A stretch of DNA of 64,000 nt from Arbacia lixula (lineage: Eukaryota > Echinodermata > Echinoidea > Arbacioida > Arbaciidae). This document shows positions 27,286 to 38,042 of the stretch, piece by piece. Where the stretch lies: NCBI GenBank assembly GCA_963669155.1, contig OZ022583.1, positions 2,247,730 to 2,311,729 on the forward strand, read 5' to 3'. Position numbers and translations under genes: made by a program. The notes below the pieces were generated by a model. It saw only the letters and a list, made by a program, of their open reading frames with translations. It did not search any database and was not told where the DNA came from. The first letter of the stretch is position 1, and every line of letters begins with the position of its first letter.

Positions 27286-29890
27286 GTTTTAGCGCGTCAT
27301 CTCAATGCTTTGTCAACGAGCGACACACCCAAATCACATTTGGCTGATGGCGTTAAATCTTTACGCCCCATTCCTACACGCTATGAGCCAGCAATACACA
27401 GCTATCCCATTGAGCTTCGGCTTCTCTGGGACGGGAGGAGTTAAGGACCGGCAGCACCGGGCCTCATCTCGCTCCAGGCGACTTCAAGAACATGTCACGT
27501 GGCTGATTGGTTGTCGCCACTCATAAGAGGCGCGGAGACGTTACAGCCTGGCGCGTGTGGGCGTGTACCTCTCTCTAGCCCGCATGGGTTCAACAAGAAG
27601 GACTTGACGTGGAAGATCACGTATGGGACTACGAGTAAGTGGTGGGAGTATGGTGTACTGTAACGACAGGTAAAACCAGTGATTTCGTTGAACCCTTAAT
27701 GTGCCACCTATGGATTACACACACATACACACGCATACATATATACACAAATCCCATAGTGCAGCAGTTTACCTGTCACTCAAACCGTTAAAAGAGAAGA
27801 TACATAACTACATCCCACTACTACGCCAATTTGTTTCAAGATTACTACACTAGCTAAGAACAAAAATCAGCTGAAATGTCACAAGCATTGTTGAAAAAAC
27901 ATAAATCGGCCGAACATAGCTCATTGGAATTATGCAAATGAGAACAATCAAGACACAGAGATTTTTATTTTATTTTTTTTAATAAAAAACCTTCAAGTGC
28001 CAGATCGATGCCCTTTGATTCTCAATGATCCCAGACCAGCTTGGAACTAAAAACGAGTCGGCCCAACCATCTTTTTAAAACCCCTGGTGAGTTCACAGGT
28101 ATCAAAGGGATAGTGATGGTAAAGAATGACATCTCGCGATCACAGAATGGAATCGTCTCAAAATGTTTAGCTATTCATATTGAAATGAAACGGAACCTGG
28201 GCTGAGAAGACGGCAGGATGGTCCTAACATGATGACAAAAGGTCTCGTCTACTTCATCACTACCCCTTCCTCTAAAAACAGTTCACAAGGCATTCGCCGT
28301 TGTTGTATTTTTCTCTCAATAAACCCATGTGATTCTTGTTGATAGGTCAAACACAACCTTGTGTTTTTCCATCACGATGTCTTTAAAAGCCTGTAGATGT
28401 ATAGCAAATTAATGTAACGTGTTTGTTTCCGTGTGGAATATCTCTGAACAATCCTTGGTGACAATATTTGCAACGATCATGATTATTGAATAACGTGTGC
28501 TAGCATTTTTATATCAGTCCACGTGCAACTCTCAGGAAATGATTTAAATAATTGCATTCCAAGTGACGACGTGCGTATCTGCCAATGTTGCGCGCACACC
28601 GGTCCCACGAGTCAAGTTGAATAAGTCAATTCAAGTTTTGTTTGGTGATTCTTGAGGGGAAATTCACTTTGCTTTCTCGCTTGTCGGCCCTTACCGATGT
28701 GATGAAAGCTGCCGTGCAGCCCCCCTTATAGAGGGTCAAACGGAAAACCTGATGTGCCTTTCATCTATATAATAAAGGAGATTCTGTCGACTTTAAAAAT
28801 AAGTCTAGAGTCGGCCTGTTAGTAAAGACATGGATTGTACGTGGAAAAAACATCTGGGCCAAAGTTAAAGAAACAGATGATATCCTTTTTAAAACTGTTG
28901 GTGAGGGGCAGGAGAATATAAAATAATCCTATTTCTTTGAGCATGGATGAATAAAATAGTTATAAACTGTGAAAAAGAAATCATTAGGAATCTTTTAACA
29001 TCACCATTCCAAATCATATTCGTTATTGATTTATATTAAAAAAAAATAATTACGTATAAAAAAAACATACCAGATTTAGCCGTGCTTGCACTATCGTCAA
29101 CCAATGATTTAGCATTTTATCTTAACAACAACATGCATCTTAGATGAATCCCATATCTTAGTCGATATCAGGATAGCTTGGAAGAAGTGGTGATACGTTC
29201 GTACAAAAGGAACAACGGATGCTGATTGTCCAACTTTACAACCACTTAGATATTCATGCCACGCCCAGCTTACTAGATGAGACATTTTAATCAAACTGGT
29301 AAACAAGAAGAAAAAACGCACCCAATAATGGTGGGAACATGACAATATGCTCTGGCACTTGTTTTCCATAACCTCCACATAATTGAGTAGGGTACATGGA
29401 AATAGCACGGATCATTTATTTTTAAAGCGCGGTTATGGATCACTTATGAAAATTATCTTGAGTAAGATTGATAGTCAGATCTAAGGAGGAGAGAGTGAAA
29501 GGGAAAAAAGGTCGGTTTCTTGTCAGTGATAGAGGCAGAGGATCGACATTCTTTGAGGTACCTCCACCTCGCCTTGGCCTCCTATTAGGCCTAGACCCGC
29601 TCCCTCAATGGGAGGCGAGGGGTAGACCATGGGGGTAGAACTTGACCTGAAGGGGTGAAAAGAGTGGGAGGAGGGGGAGGGAAAGAGTGGGAGGGAGGGG
29701 GAGGCGGGAATATGCACGGGCATGACGGGTGAGGAGGGTTGGGGAGATTGGGATGGGGATGGGGATTGGGTGGTTGGGAGGGCTGGGAACCTATTTAGGA
29801 CATGTCATACGTATCATAGAGAAAGCAATGATAATAATGATGAGGAAGACACAAAAAACAAAGGAAGGAGATGTAGAAAACGAAAATAAT
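27286..29890. other. No gene recognised
   Basis: Unique AT-rich sequence; purine-rich from 29640 to 29760. No domain-bearing open frame. Confidence 0.6.
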
Positions 29891-29967
29891 ATAAAAAAAA
29901 GAGAGAGCAAGAGAGTGGGAGAGATAGAGAGAGAGAGAGAGAGCAAGAGAGAGAGAGAGAGAGAGCA

Positions 29968-29998
<31 letters not shown>

Positions 29999-30089
29999 AG
30001 GAGAGAGAGAGAGAGAGAGAGACACACACACACAGTGCACATACTGAATTTAAATATTAAAAAAACATCCTAAGGGGAAATGGGTGTAA

Positions 30090-30164
<75 letters not shown>

Positions 30165-30168
30165 TGTG
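29891..30168. repeat. (AG)n, short (CA)n and (TG)n array cluster
   Basis: An interrupted AG array (29891-30020) ends in ACACACACAC. After 55 bp of unique sequence, a long TG array follows (30091-30168). Confidence 0.95.
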
Positions 30169-30991
30169 AGGGGTGGGGGTGGTAGTTGTGGGGATAAGTT
30201 TGATTTGACAAGTTCGAAGTGGAAACATGAGACAACTAACAACTGGAAAATCAATATCAAATATGATATCAAATATGATATCAAATTCTTTTTACAGATA
30301 GGAAGGATAAGGTGTATATAGAATCGTGAAGGAAGTAAAGAAGAAGAAAGAAACAACGGCAAGAAAACAGATTGTTGATGGACCGTTACCTCGTAATAAA
30401 TCATGATGGCATGCCCCCGAGTCCTTCTCATCTGATCAGCTTCTAACTCCACTCTCATAAGACTTGACCTGGCAGATTTAGCGGGCCAATTCCTTCGCGT
30501 CCTCGGGCCGCAAGGCGTGTAATCCGCGGTAGATAGCAAGATGCAAGACGCGCATAAACTACACGGAGCGGGATGGTACAACCAACGCAGAATGCCACGA
30601 ATGGGGCCGTAATAATCAGAGCACATAACGACAAATTGTTCGGGTGAATTGAGTTGCACAGTGGTATCAAATATCGAGGTAACGATGCCACTATAATGAT
30701 TTTATAACCTTGAAAATCAGTGTTCAAAATACAATAATTTACCTAGTTTTTTGTAGGATTAATCAGTTATTGATTTGCCACCTGTTATGATTTTGTAGTC
30801 TTTCTTAACCGCTTATATTGTAACTCTTTCAAGTTTGGAAAAAATCAACAGAAACTATTTTAAACATATCTGCAATATGACAGTGGTTTACAGAGACCCA
30901 TATAACGTTTCGAACTATTACACATCAGTTGATGACATAACTGCAAGGGAAAGGAACAAGATTTTGTCATAAAAGCTAACTGTGCAGCAAG

Positions 30992-31065
30992 AAAAGGGAC
31001 ACAATTCTCATTTTGTAAAGGGGCACACTTGGCATGTGGAAGGGGCACTTGATTATATGTCTTGG
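30992..31065 (+). repeat. Degenerate 25-bp triple repeat
   Basis: Three imperfect units begin AAAAGGGACACA, AAAGGGGCACAC and AAGGGGCACTTG at 30992, 31017 and 31040. Confidence 0.55.
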
Positions 31066-33126
31066 CAATAGAGTCAAGATCATCAGGGAGAGGGGAAAGG
31101 AGTACGTGACCCCGCCCCCAGTTCGGTCGCACTTGGTCCATGACACTGTGCCGAAGGAACTTGTCTTCGTAAACACTTGCCATTTATCGTTAAGTCCAGA
31201 CTGTCACAACTTTCTTTTTCTTTTCTGTTCTACAATTCTGAAAATGATGTGTTCGGGACATGCAGACAAAAGTGCTATTTTACTTTCTCTTCTTAAGTCA
31301 TTAGGTCAATGATGCTATTTAAACCATGTATCATATTAAAGCAATTGTTGTACCTTGAAGATAAATACGCCACGGCCTTGAACCTAGACTACTAATAACT
31401 CTCGCCATACAGACGTCGTTCCTTTGACGGACAACGCGTCCGTGCGTCGATGTGCGTACACGTATTACCTTGATGAGAAAAGCAGGCGCGCTGCAAGCTT
31501 TCTTCCTTGGTGTTAACTTTGATTGACTCCTCAGAGTGACGTTGAGGGTTTGGGGAGGTGGTGGTGGTGGGGGGGGGGGGGGGGGGGGGCTCTTTCCTGT
31601 CACTCAATCGCAATGGACTCAAGGGTATTGACCTCTCGGCCGTTAGTACTACATGCAGGGACATCCGGCTTCGCAAGCGTTGCATGTTTTCCATGGGTGC
31701 GATAGAACACAAAACAGTATAGACAATATTGAATCATATAGAGGATAACAATACCCCTTATATTCACTACCAAGCTAATTCAAATTTGGAAGGCGTACAA
31801 AATGTTCATTCTTTTGAGGAAAAGTAAGTCTACCATTTCATTTTCCTATTCCATGTCTTTTTCCTAATGTCTCATTTTGAAAGTACAGCATCTTAACGCT
31901 TTACTTACTTATTTTTATTTCACCATCGAAACACACAAAACTCATTGAGCAATATTGTGTCTGGTATACAAAGGATTAAAATGTTGGAGGATCATAAGAC
32001 GGCGTATGAGTACAAAACAAACAAAAGAGATGATTTGAAGAATTCAGTTGCACCTCTTTTTTTTCTTAATGTCTGTTGGCGAGTATCAGTGATGTGTGAA
32101 ATATAATTTGAAACATTTCATTCAGCTCTTTTTCTGGTACAACTCATTAGTAAGGAAGGTAGGGATTGTTACCAATGTTTATAATTGTTGTTTTAGTTAT
32201 ATACCTCACAATCATCTTCAACAATTCACGTCAAACTTTACACCCGGTCGCAACCTAGCGCCAACGTCTAAGGTGATTCAGCATAGTCACACTCCTACAC
32301 ATGAAAGAAATCGCCCTAAGTTGAATCAACCATTCCGTGTTAATCAGTAATGTGGCCCCATCGATCAATATCACAGCGGGGTTGCGCCCTTTCTCAAGGT
32401 AAAATGTTTTTTTTTCTCAAGTTCTCCAATTATCCCTTTCGTGAACAATAATGAGAGGAATCGATTTATTGCGGTAAAAGCTGGCAGCTTAAGACTCGAC
32501 AAAATGAACTGATGAGTGATATTCATATCAGGATAAAACCTCACGGAACCTTTTGATCTTTTCCTTTGTTTTGTTCTAAAGATTTATTGAATTCACACCG
32601 TTTTCTATTTAAATTCTGAGAAAGGTCAGCATTGATGTGGTTGGAAATGAAATACTTGACCCGGCAGTATTAATACTTTGATTTGACCTCGGTGCTCTGG
32701 TATAGGACGATTAGGGCCGACTCTGTGCCATATTCTACTGTAGGCCTAAGTTGTATAGTTCAAGGGACATTCAACTTGTCGTCATAAAAAAAACTATTGT
32801 TTCTGCTAATTTGATTTACTGATTCCAAGCAACCATGGTCACGGTAATTTTTTTTAGATTTGTTACAAGCAATGAACCAATACCTTACTGGTACACCTTT
32901 GAAGATTGTGCATTTTTGTTTATTTTCTGTGCCACAAGGTGAAGAGAGGCGTCAATATCTTGATAGGCCTAGTACATTTCAAATAAAGGATAACTCTATA
33001 AGTACCACTACTGCATGTTCAAATCAGGAAAACCCACACAATCGTTGCATTTTCTTTGATTAAGGAAGGATTAAGGATGAAAAGACACAAGCCAAGCGAA
33101 ATCAGCAGTAGATATTAACATATTCG

Positions 33127-33182
33127 CGTGTGTGTGTGTGTATGTGTGTGTATGTATGTGTATGTGTGTGTGTGTGTATGTG
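33127..33182. repeat. (TG)n/(TATG)n microsatellite
   Basis: An interrupted TG array with TATG units. Confidence 0.85.
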
Positions 33183-33337
33183 TAAAAGACAGAATATGTG
33201 TGTGTCTATCTGTCTGTCCATGTGTAATTATACTGTTAAGCCCCGATTCTTAGTCATATTAGTCATGACACTTCCTCAGGCATGAGAATGACTTTCTTTA
33301 AAAATATCTGAAAGTAAATTAAACCAACGGCGGGGGT

Positions 33338-33392
33338 CCAGGGGCCCGCCTTAGGGCCCCTGGCGGGGGTTCAGGGGGCAGCGCCCCCTGAA
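33338..33392. repeat. Twin perfect GC hairpins
   Basis: CCAGGGGCCC pairs perfectly with GGGCCCCTGG (33338-33363, 6-nt loop). After 6 nt, TTCAGGGGGC pairs perfectly with GCCCCCTGAA (33370-33392, 3-nt loop). The block is far more GC-rich than its surroundings and probably a dispersed repeat. Confidence 0.8.
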
Positions 33393-33881
33393 GCTCCTGG
33401 GTTTTAGCATTTTAAGGGGGTATAGGAAGCCATTCTGGAGTACCAATGTGATAGAAAAAGGAACCCATAGTGGTGTACCTATTTGGCGGGGGGGGGGGGG
33501 GGGAGGGGGGGGGGGGGGGTGCACGTGCACCCTGGCCTGGGCCCCAGTCTAGACTATGCCCTTGGGTACCCATCAATCATTCATGCCCTTACAGACCACC
33601 CGATGGCTTGGTAGTCTGGCTCACCCCTGGGGCTTGTGTCACTCCATACCTCGGACCATCGTGACTTGCCCCAAGGGTGGTGGCAAAAAACAATGATAAA
33701 CTTAAAACATAGACTAGTCATTGTCATTGATGAAGCCCAACATCAAATTAATAAGATCAAGATCTAGACTTATCATTCAATCATAATCATCAATAAAGAT
33801 AAAGTTCACGAAGTTAGTAAGCTTAACTTTAAAATGAATGTCATGTACAGTAATTATTCACAAACAAAGTATTCAAATTAC

Positions 33882-34201
33882 CAAAGTTTAGGCAGTAGTT
33901 GGTCCTTCTTTCACGGTATCTCTTCTTGTGTTTGTCTCCAGTGGCATGCTGACGCAGTGTTTTAAGACCTCCGTTGCCATACCTTAATCCTTATGCCGTC
34001 ATTGCACCATAAGCACCAAGCTTCACCGGGATTGTACAGCTTACGAAAACAATCCCCAACTAAATGTTGATCAGGAGTGCCTTCCAAAAATACACGGTCA
34101 CACCACGACCAGTTCCATCTATTTTTGACGGATTTATCTATCTCTTTCGGGTCCGCTTCTCCCCCATCGCGATCAACGAACTTCGGCTTGGATGCCGCCA
34201 T
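33882..34201 (-). pseudogene. Frameshifted exon with a CCHH finger, hAT-derived-protein type
   Basis: The frame starts at ATG 34201 in a good context (CAAAATGGCGG). The first 70 residues look coding: a basic region SVKNRWNWSW, then GDCFRKLYNPGEAWCLWC with a Cys pair (C63, C66). The frame then drifts and stops at 33962. In the +1 frame the finger continues as YGNGGLKTLRQHATGDKH, supplying the His pair and a basic tail, to a possible splice donor (TTTG then GTAATT) after 33882. The break falls at ATAAGG-ATTAAGG (33982-33994), an imperfect 7-bp tandem duplication; without it the spacing would fit the family. From memory, such N-terminal fingers occur in BED-like, hAT-derived proteins of marine invertebrates and fish. 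No transposase core was found nearby. It could be a dead transposon remnant, a decayed gene or an allele with an indel. Confidence 0.6.
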
Positions 34202-34318
34202 TTTGATACTGCATAGTCTGAAAGACCAGCCGTTACGATGCTGTCAATTTCTCTCCAAGATGCGAACATTGTGGAGTGTAACGAAACAGCATCATTACGG
34301 CTGTTTATGAGACTGAAA

Positions 34319-34445
34319 GCCACCGCACACATGCTACACGATTTTCGGTCGCGCTCGCGCGCGCACCACTGAATCAGTTCAGTGGCTCGCACGATCAGTG
34401 CAGCAGTGGTGCGACCGAAGCTCGTGTGGTGTGCATCTGCGGTGC
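34319..34445. repeat. Imperfect inverted repeat, MITE-like
   Basis: The left arm (about 34319-34354) and right arm (about 34408-34445) are imperfect inverted copies. Both contain CCGCA..TGC...CACGA and TTCGGTCGC blocks, around a CpG-rich centre with a second small inverted repeat (CACTGAATCAGTTCAGTG). It lies about 120 bp upstream of the broken zinc-finger exon and could be a transposon end or a small MITE. Confidence 0.5.
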
Positions 34446-35038
34446 AATCTCGCGCTCCGTGCGAACAAATCGATCAGTGAGGCGCGTTCCCGGGGTGCGG
34501 CCCGGTAAGGATTCAGCCTCGCGGTGACTCGCTACGCAATGATTTCACTCGAAATGGTGAAGTACTTTTATAGTTTCTGAGTGTAAAAATGACTTGACCC
34601 CCCAGACCCTACCCCCCAAATATTATTTCAAATTCACATCGAACTCGGCGACCACAGATTTTGATGTAAAAAAATCGGAATTCCGATAAAAATCGGAAAA
34701 TTCTCATGCCTGATTTTCCTTTAAAAATCATAACGCAGAACACATCTGAAAGTGTAATTTCCGTAAATATTTTGAGCTGAGGGATATAATGCGTGCTCAT
34801 ATTCATATATCGGTTAGATCAATGTATGGCTGTTGCCATGGAAACGATGGACTTGAATTCATCTGCGTCGTGAGCGCCACTCACCACTCCATCCCCTTTG
34901 TTTCTCTCTCCCTTCCCTCCATAACACATCCCTTCTATCAGTCTCTATCTAAATCCCCATCCTTCTCTCTTCCTGTCCTCTTTTTAATCTTCTCCTCTTC
35001 CACAATTTTGTATCGCAACACCACTTGTTTCCATCTCC

Positions 35039-35040
<2 letters not shown>

Positions 35041-35087
<47 letters not shown>

Positions 35088-35110
35088 ATGTATATATTTA
35101 TTTAGCAATT
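35041..35110 (-). mobile_element. Poly(A) tail of a probable retrocopy (minus strand)
   Basis: Forty-three uninterrupted T at 35041-35083 form a poly(A) tract on the minus strand, and AATAAA lies 13 bases before it (35097-35102). This is the signature of a reverse-transcribed, polyadenylated RNA. The body would lie to the right (35084 to perhaps 35800) but was not recognised. Confidence 0.55.
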
Positions 35111-35864
35111 CAACTTTGACCAACTTTGATTCAGCTTGACCAGGAAAGGAGGGTAGTGCGTATGTACGTACCGGAGATGGAGATTGGGATTATGTACCCC
35201 CCATAATTATCTTATTACAATATTAATACTGGTTATGATTACATTAAAAGTAATTTAAGCTTTGTTTTATTTGGATAAAGATAACTACCTTAATATAATA
35301 AACATAACTATCATTTGGTTAACGACATTTTTTATTAGCTGATAATATCCTTCAATGATATCAACGAAATAGCTAATCTGAAATCAATTACGGTCAAGGA
35401 TTTGCGACTGACAGTAAGTCATCAGAAAACAAGTGTATATTCCTTTGAGTGGGAGTCAAATTTTCTTCTGAGAAGTGTATCGAGCTAGATCAGGCGGGTT
35501 GTAAATAACAATCGGATGTGAACCTGCGCGTTGTCTGCCGCACACTTGATCTGAGAATGTTGCCCTTGAGTTTGACATGACGTCATGTAAATCAATTCTA
35601 GCTTAATGGCCGCAAAACACCCCCTATTTCATAAATTAATTCCATGTAATAGACCCGCATTTTTTTTTACTCCTAATACAAAGAGGTATCCTCATGGGCG
35701 GCCCAGCCCCCTTCTCGTAATTTAAGATAAGACGTCCCTTATCATTCGTTTAACCTTAACTGTGTAGTCTTTCGTTCAAGTCCTTATCAGTTTGTGATTC
35801 TTGCGATCTTATCGTTAGTATTGGCGATATGAAGTTTAAAATTGAATGGAGCAGAATAGAATAA

Positions 35865-36277
35865 TTTTATGTATTGGGTTAGGTACATAAAGATAATACA
35901 CAAGACACGAACAGAGAGCAAGAGTGACTTGTCTGCTTGATGTATAAACTACAAGTGTCTTTATTCTGGAATACTTTCGATTATATATACAGGGTATAAT
36001 ATTTCCATCATTAGTCATCATTGGTACTGGTTGGTACAAGGAGATGTGGGGTGAGAGAAGTAAGGGAGTGACCAGTGGCAGGATGCTGTGGTCAAGTGAA
36101 TACATAGATTGGAATGCGGGAATAAGAGGAGAACTGAGAGTTTGAGATAGAGCGAAGTGCAAAGTGAAAGTGTTACATGCAAGGCATGGTTGGAACTTAA
36201 AGGAGCATAACACAAATATACATGTAATATGGATGTGCAATATATCTCATAACAATCATGTAGTTCAATACACTACA
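35865..36277 (-). repeat. 3' LTR of the Gag-only retrotransposon
   Basis: This copy has the same length (413 bp) as the 5' LTR and appears base-for-base the same apart from a small cluster of changes at about 35877-35893, next to the element's left end. In sense it is preceded by a purine tract. It carries the same TATA-like sequence (35981-35990) and AATAAA (35960-35965, minus), and the left-flank target duplication AATAA is at 35860-35864. Confidence 0.92.
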
Positions 36278-36293
36278 TTTCCTCCCTCCCTAA
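36278..36293 (-). promoter_or_regulatory. Polypurine tract
   Basis: In sense this reads TTAGGGAGGGAGGAAA and directly abuts the TGTAGTG start of the 3' LTR, which is the expected place and composition for the plus-strand primer of an LTR retrotransposon. Confidence 0.8.
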
Positions 36294-36665
36294 ATAGTAC
36301 TTAATCTACTTCATCATAATCGCAATTTTAACTTTTACAATATCATTTTTAACATTCCAAAGCAATTCTTTCATGAAGCAATGTGAAACAGTAGTTATCT
36401 TAATTTGTTACAGCAAATCGTACATGCATGGCATTTAGATTTTGGAGCAATAACATAGCAGTCCATTAACTTTTATTGAGTCCAAAATAATTCAATTTGT
36501 TCTGTCCATGTAATGCAATTCCGGTTTTCCACTTTAATATTCTTTTAACAATATTTAGTGTACAAGGAATTAGGGTGATATTGAGTCACTGTTCACCTAT
36601 CATAAATCTTTCGTATCCAACGGGGGTCAATCATTTTAAAGCAATATAGCTACAATAGGGATGCC
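36294..36665 (-). other. 3' untranslated internal region of the LTR element
   Basis: About 370 bp of AT-rich sequence lie between the gag stop codon and the polypurine tract. No remnant of reverse transcriptase or integrase was recognised. In a complete element this space would be short or hold the end of pol. Confidence 0.5.
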
Positions 36666-38000
36666 CTAGCGTTTCGGTAGTTTCCGATCGCGAGTCAAGT
36701 AGGCTTCTCGAGGCACGCTAGATTTTCCTGGTTCGCGAGGTCGTTCAGCGCTCGGAACAGGTGGTGGTAATTTCGGAGGACCTTCAGCGGTAGCTGTGCA
36801 TGAGCTGGGCCCGTCGTCATCGTCCTGGATGTCGTTGTCATTTTCGATGTCGTTGTCATTTCCGATGTCGATGTCGTCGTCGACGTCGGGATTTTTCTGT
36901 GGATATGTCTCCACAACGATTTCACGCGCGCGATTGTCGTCATTTCGCCGTTTGTCTCTGTGGCCGTTTTCTTCCTCCCCTTCGCTATCAAATAAACGGT
37001 CTTTAGCTTTCTTGAAATGCCTTCCTTCTTGCCTCCCCTGTTGATCGTTGACGCGGGGAGCGATGTCGGAACTCTGGTTTCCGATATGGTTGTTCGAACA
37101 TGGTCGACTCGGATTGCTCCGCTGGTGGAGAGGCTCCCTAGCGGATGACGACTGGGTCAGCTGCCAATCCATCTTTAACTGGAAGAGTCGATACGTGCCG
37201 TTCTCTTCATCATCTCGATCGTCTGCAGCATGGCTCGCAGGATCATTCACACCAACAGCGTTCACTGCTTGCTGCGGCGCTTTGCTGTGATGTTTGCTAC
37301 GACACACCGTGGCGATGTGTCCTTTCTCCTTGCAGAAATGACATGTGCTGTCGTTGAATCTGCACATGTCTGGAGTGTGATTATATTTTCCACACCGAAA
37401 GCAGGGCTTCGGTTTCGTTTCTTGGCGCGGCTCGGTGGGAGACATTCTGTGTACTATCTCCCTTGTCGACTGCGCAGCTTGCAAGTCTCTCACATTGATG
37501 GCAGCTGTTTCAATGCTGGTAGCAATCTCGACTGCCGTCTGGAGATCAAGCTTTCTCTTGGCCAGTAGCCTTCTCTGGATACGGTCGTTGCGAACGCCGC
37601 AAACCAGACGATCACGGAGCATGGTGTCGAGTGTCGACCCAAAGTTGCAGAACTCTGCCAGTGATCGAAGCGATGCCATGAACTCGGAAATGGATTCCTC
37701 CTCCATCCGACATCGGCTATTAAACTTGCATCTCTGCACGATCTCACTTGGTATAGGGTTGTGATGCTTGTTCAGTGCCTGTACCAATTCTGCATACTTC
37801 ATATCTGCTGGCTTAACGGGAGCCACCAGATTCCGCACAAGCTTGTAGGAAGATGGACCAATAACTGTCAGCAAGGTAGCCTGCTTCTTTCCCTCAGAGT
37901 TGATGCCATTGGCTTTGAAGTATAGGTCTAGCCTCTCGATGTACTGCGACCACTCCTCCTTCCCCTCATGAAAATCAGTGATTTTTCCAATGAGAGCCAT
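36666..38000 (-). CDS. gag: Gag polyprotein of the LTR retrotransposon, 444 aa, intact
   Basis: Gag forms the cytoplasmic particle that packages element RNA. The frame is uninterrupted. The chosen ATG at 38000 begins MALIGKITDF, 42 nt after the LTR; the frame stays open into the LTR, but that extension would lie upstream of the primer site and is unlikely to be used. Residues 1-200 look like a retrotransposon matrix/capsid region. Two CCHC zinc knuckles follow at residues 200-213 (CFRCGKYNHTPDMC) and 220-233 (CHFCKEKGHIATVC), the usual nucleic-acid-binding pair. Residues 268-276 (GTYRLFQLK) resemble the segment that leads into protease in complete elements, but the protease DTG motif never appears. 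The tail is charged, with an imperfect D/N-rich repeat at about 372-395 and a Pro-rich, basic end. This suggests an internal deletion joined Gag to the far end of Pol while keeping one frame (inference). Confidence 0.9.
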   Translation of the reverse strand: MALIGKITDFHEGKEEWSQYIERLDLYFKANGINSEGKKQATLLTVIGPSSYKLVRNLVAPVKPADMKYAELVQALNKHHNPIPSEIVQRCKFNSRCRMEEESISEFMASLRSLAEFCNFGSTLDTMLRDRLVCGVRNDRIQRRLLAKRKLDLQTAVEIATSIETAAINVRDLQAAQSTREIVHRMSPTEPRQETKPKPCFRCGKYNHTPDMCRFNDSTCHFCKEKGHIATVCRSKHHSKAPQQAVNAVGVNDPASHAADDRDDEENGTYRLFQLKMDWQLTQSSSAREPLHQRSNPSRPCSNNHIGNQSSDIAPRVNDQQGRQEGRHFKKAKDRLFDSEGEEENGHRDKRRNDDNRAREIVVETYPQKNPDVDDDIDIGNDNDIENDNDIQDDDDGPSSCTATAEGPPKLPPPVPSAERPREPGKSSVPREAYLTRDRKLPKR

Positions 38001-38023
38001 GTTGTGTGTGAGATAGAAGTATC

Positions 38024-38041
38024 GAAGAATCCTCGTCGCCA
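38024..38041 (-). promoter_or_regulatory. Primer-binding-site-like sequence
   Basis: In sense this begins TGGCGACGAGG, one base after the LTR end. TGG is the expected complement of a tRNA CCA end. The priming tRNA could not be identified by eye. Confidence 0.65.
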
Positions 38042-38042
38042 G

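Larger units (their letters stand above)
30169..33337. other. No gene recognised
   Basis: Contains a short ATATGATATCAA repeat near 30250, the 25-bp triple repeat at 31.0 kb and a G-run ending at 31589. Open frames at 30057-30659 and 30860-31183 (-) are unrecognised. Confidence 0.55.

Noticed and set aside
30860-31183. 107-codon minus frame near the broken zinc-finger exon, considered as its downstream transposase part
   Set aside because: No resemblance to hAT transposase motifs, and it overlaps a degenerate repeat.
35836-36240. 134-codon minus-strand frame repeated almost exactly at 37975-38418
   Set aside because: Repeated because it lies in the LTRs; it is not a duplicated gene.
36796-37568. 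Plus-strand frames opposite gag
   Set aside because: Shadows of the gag coding region on the other strand.
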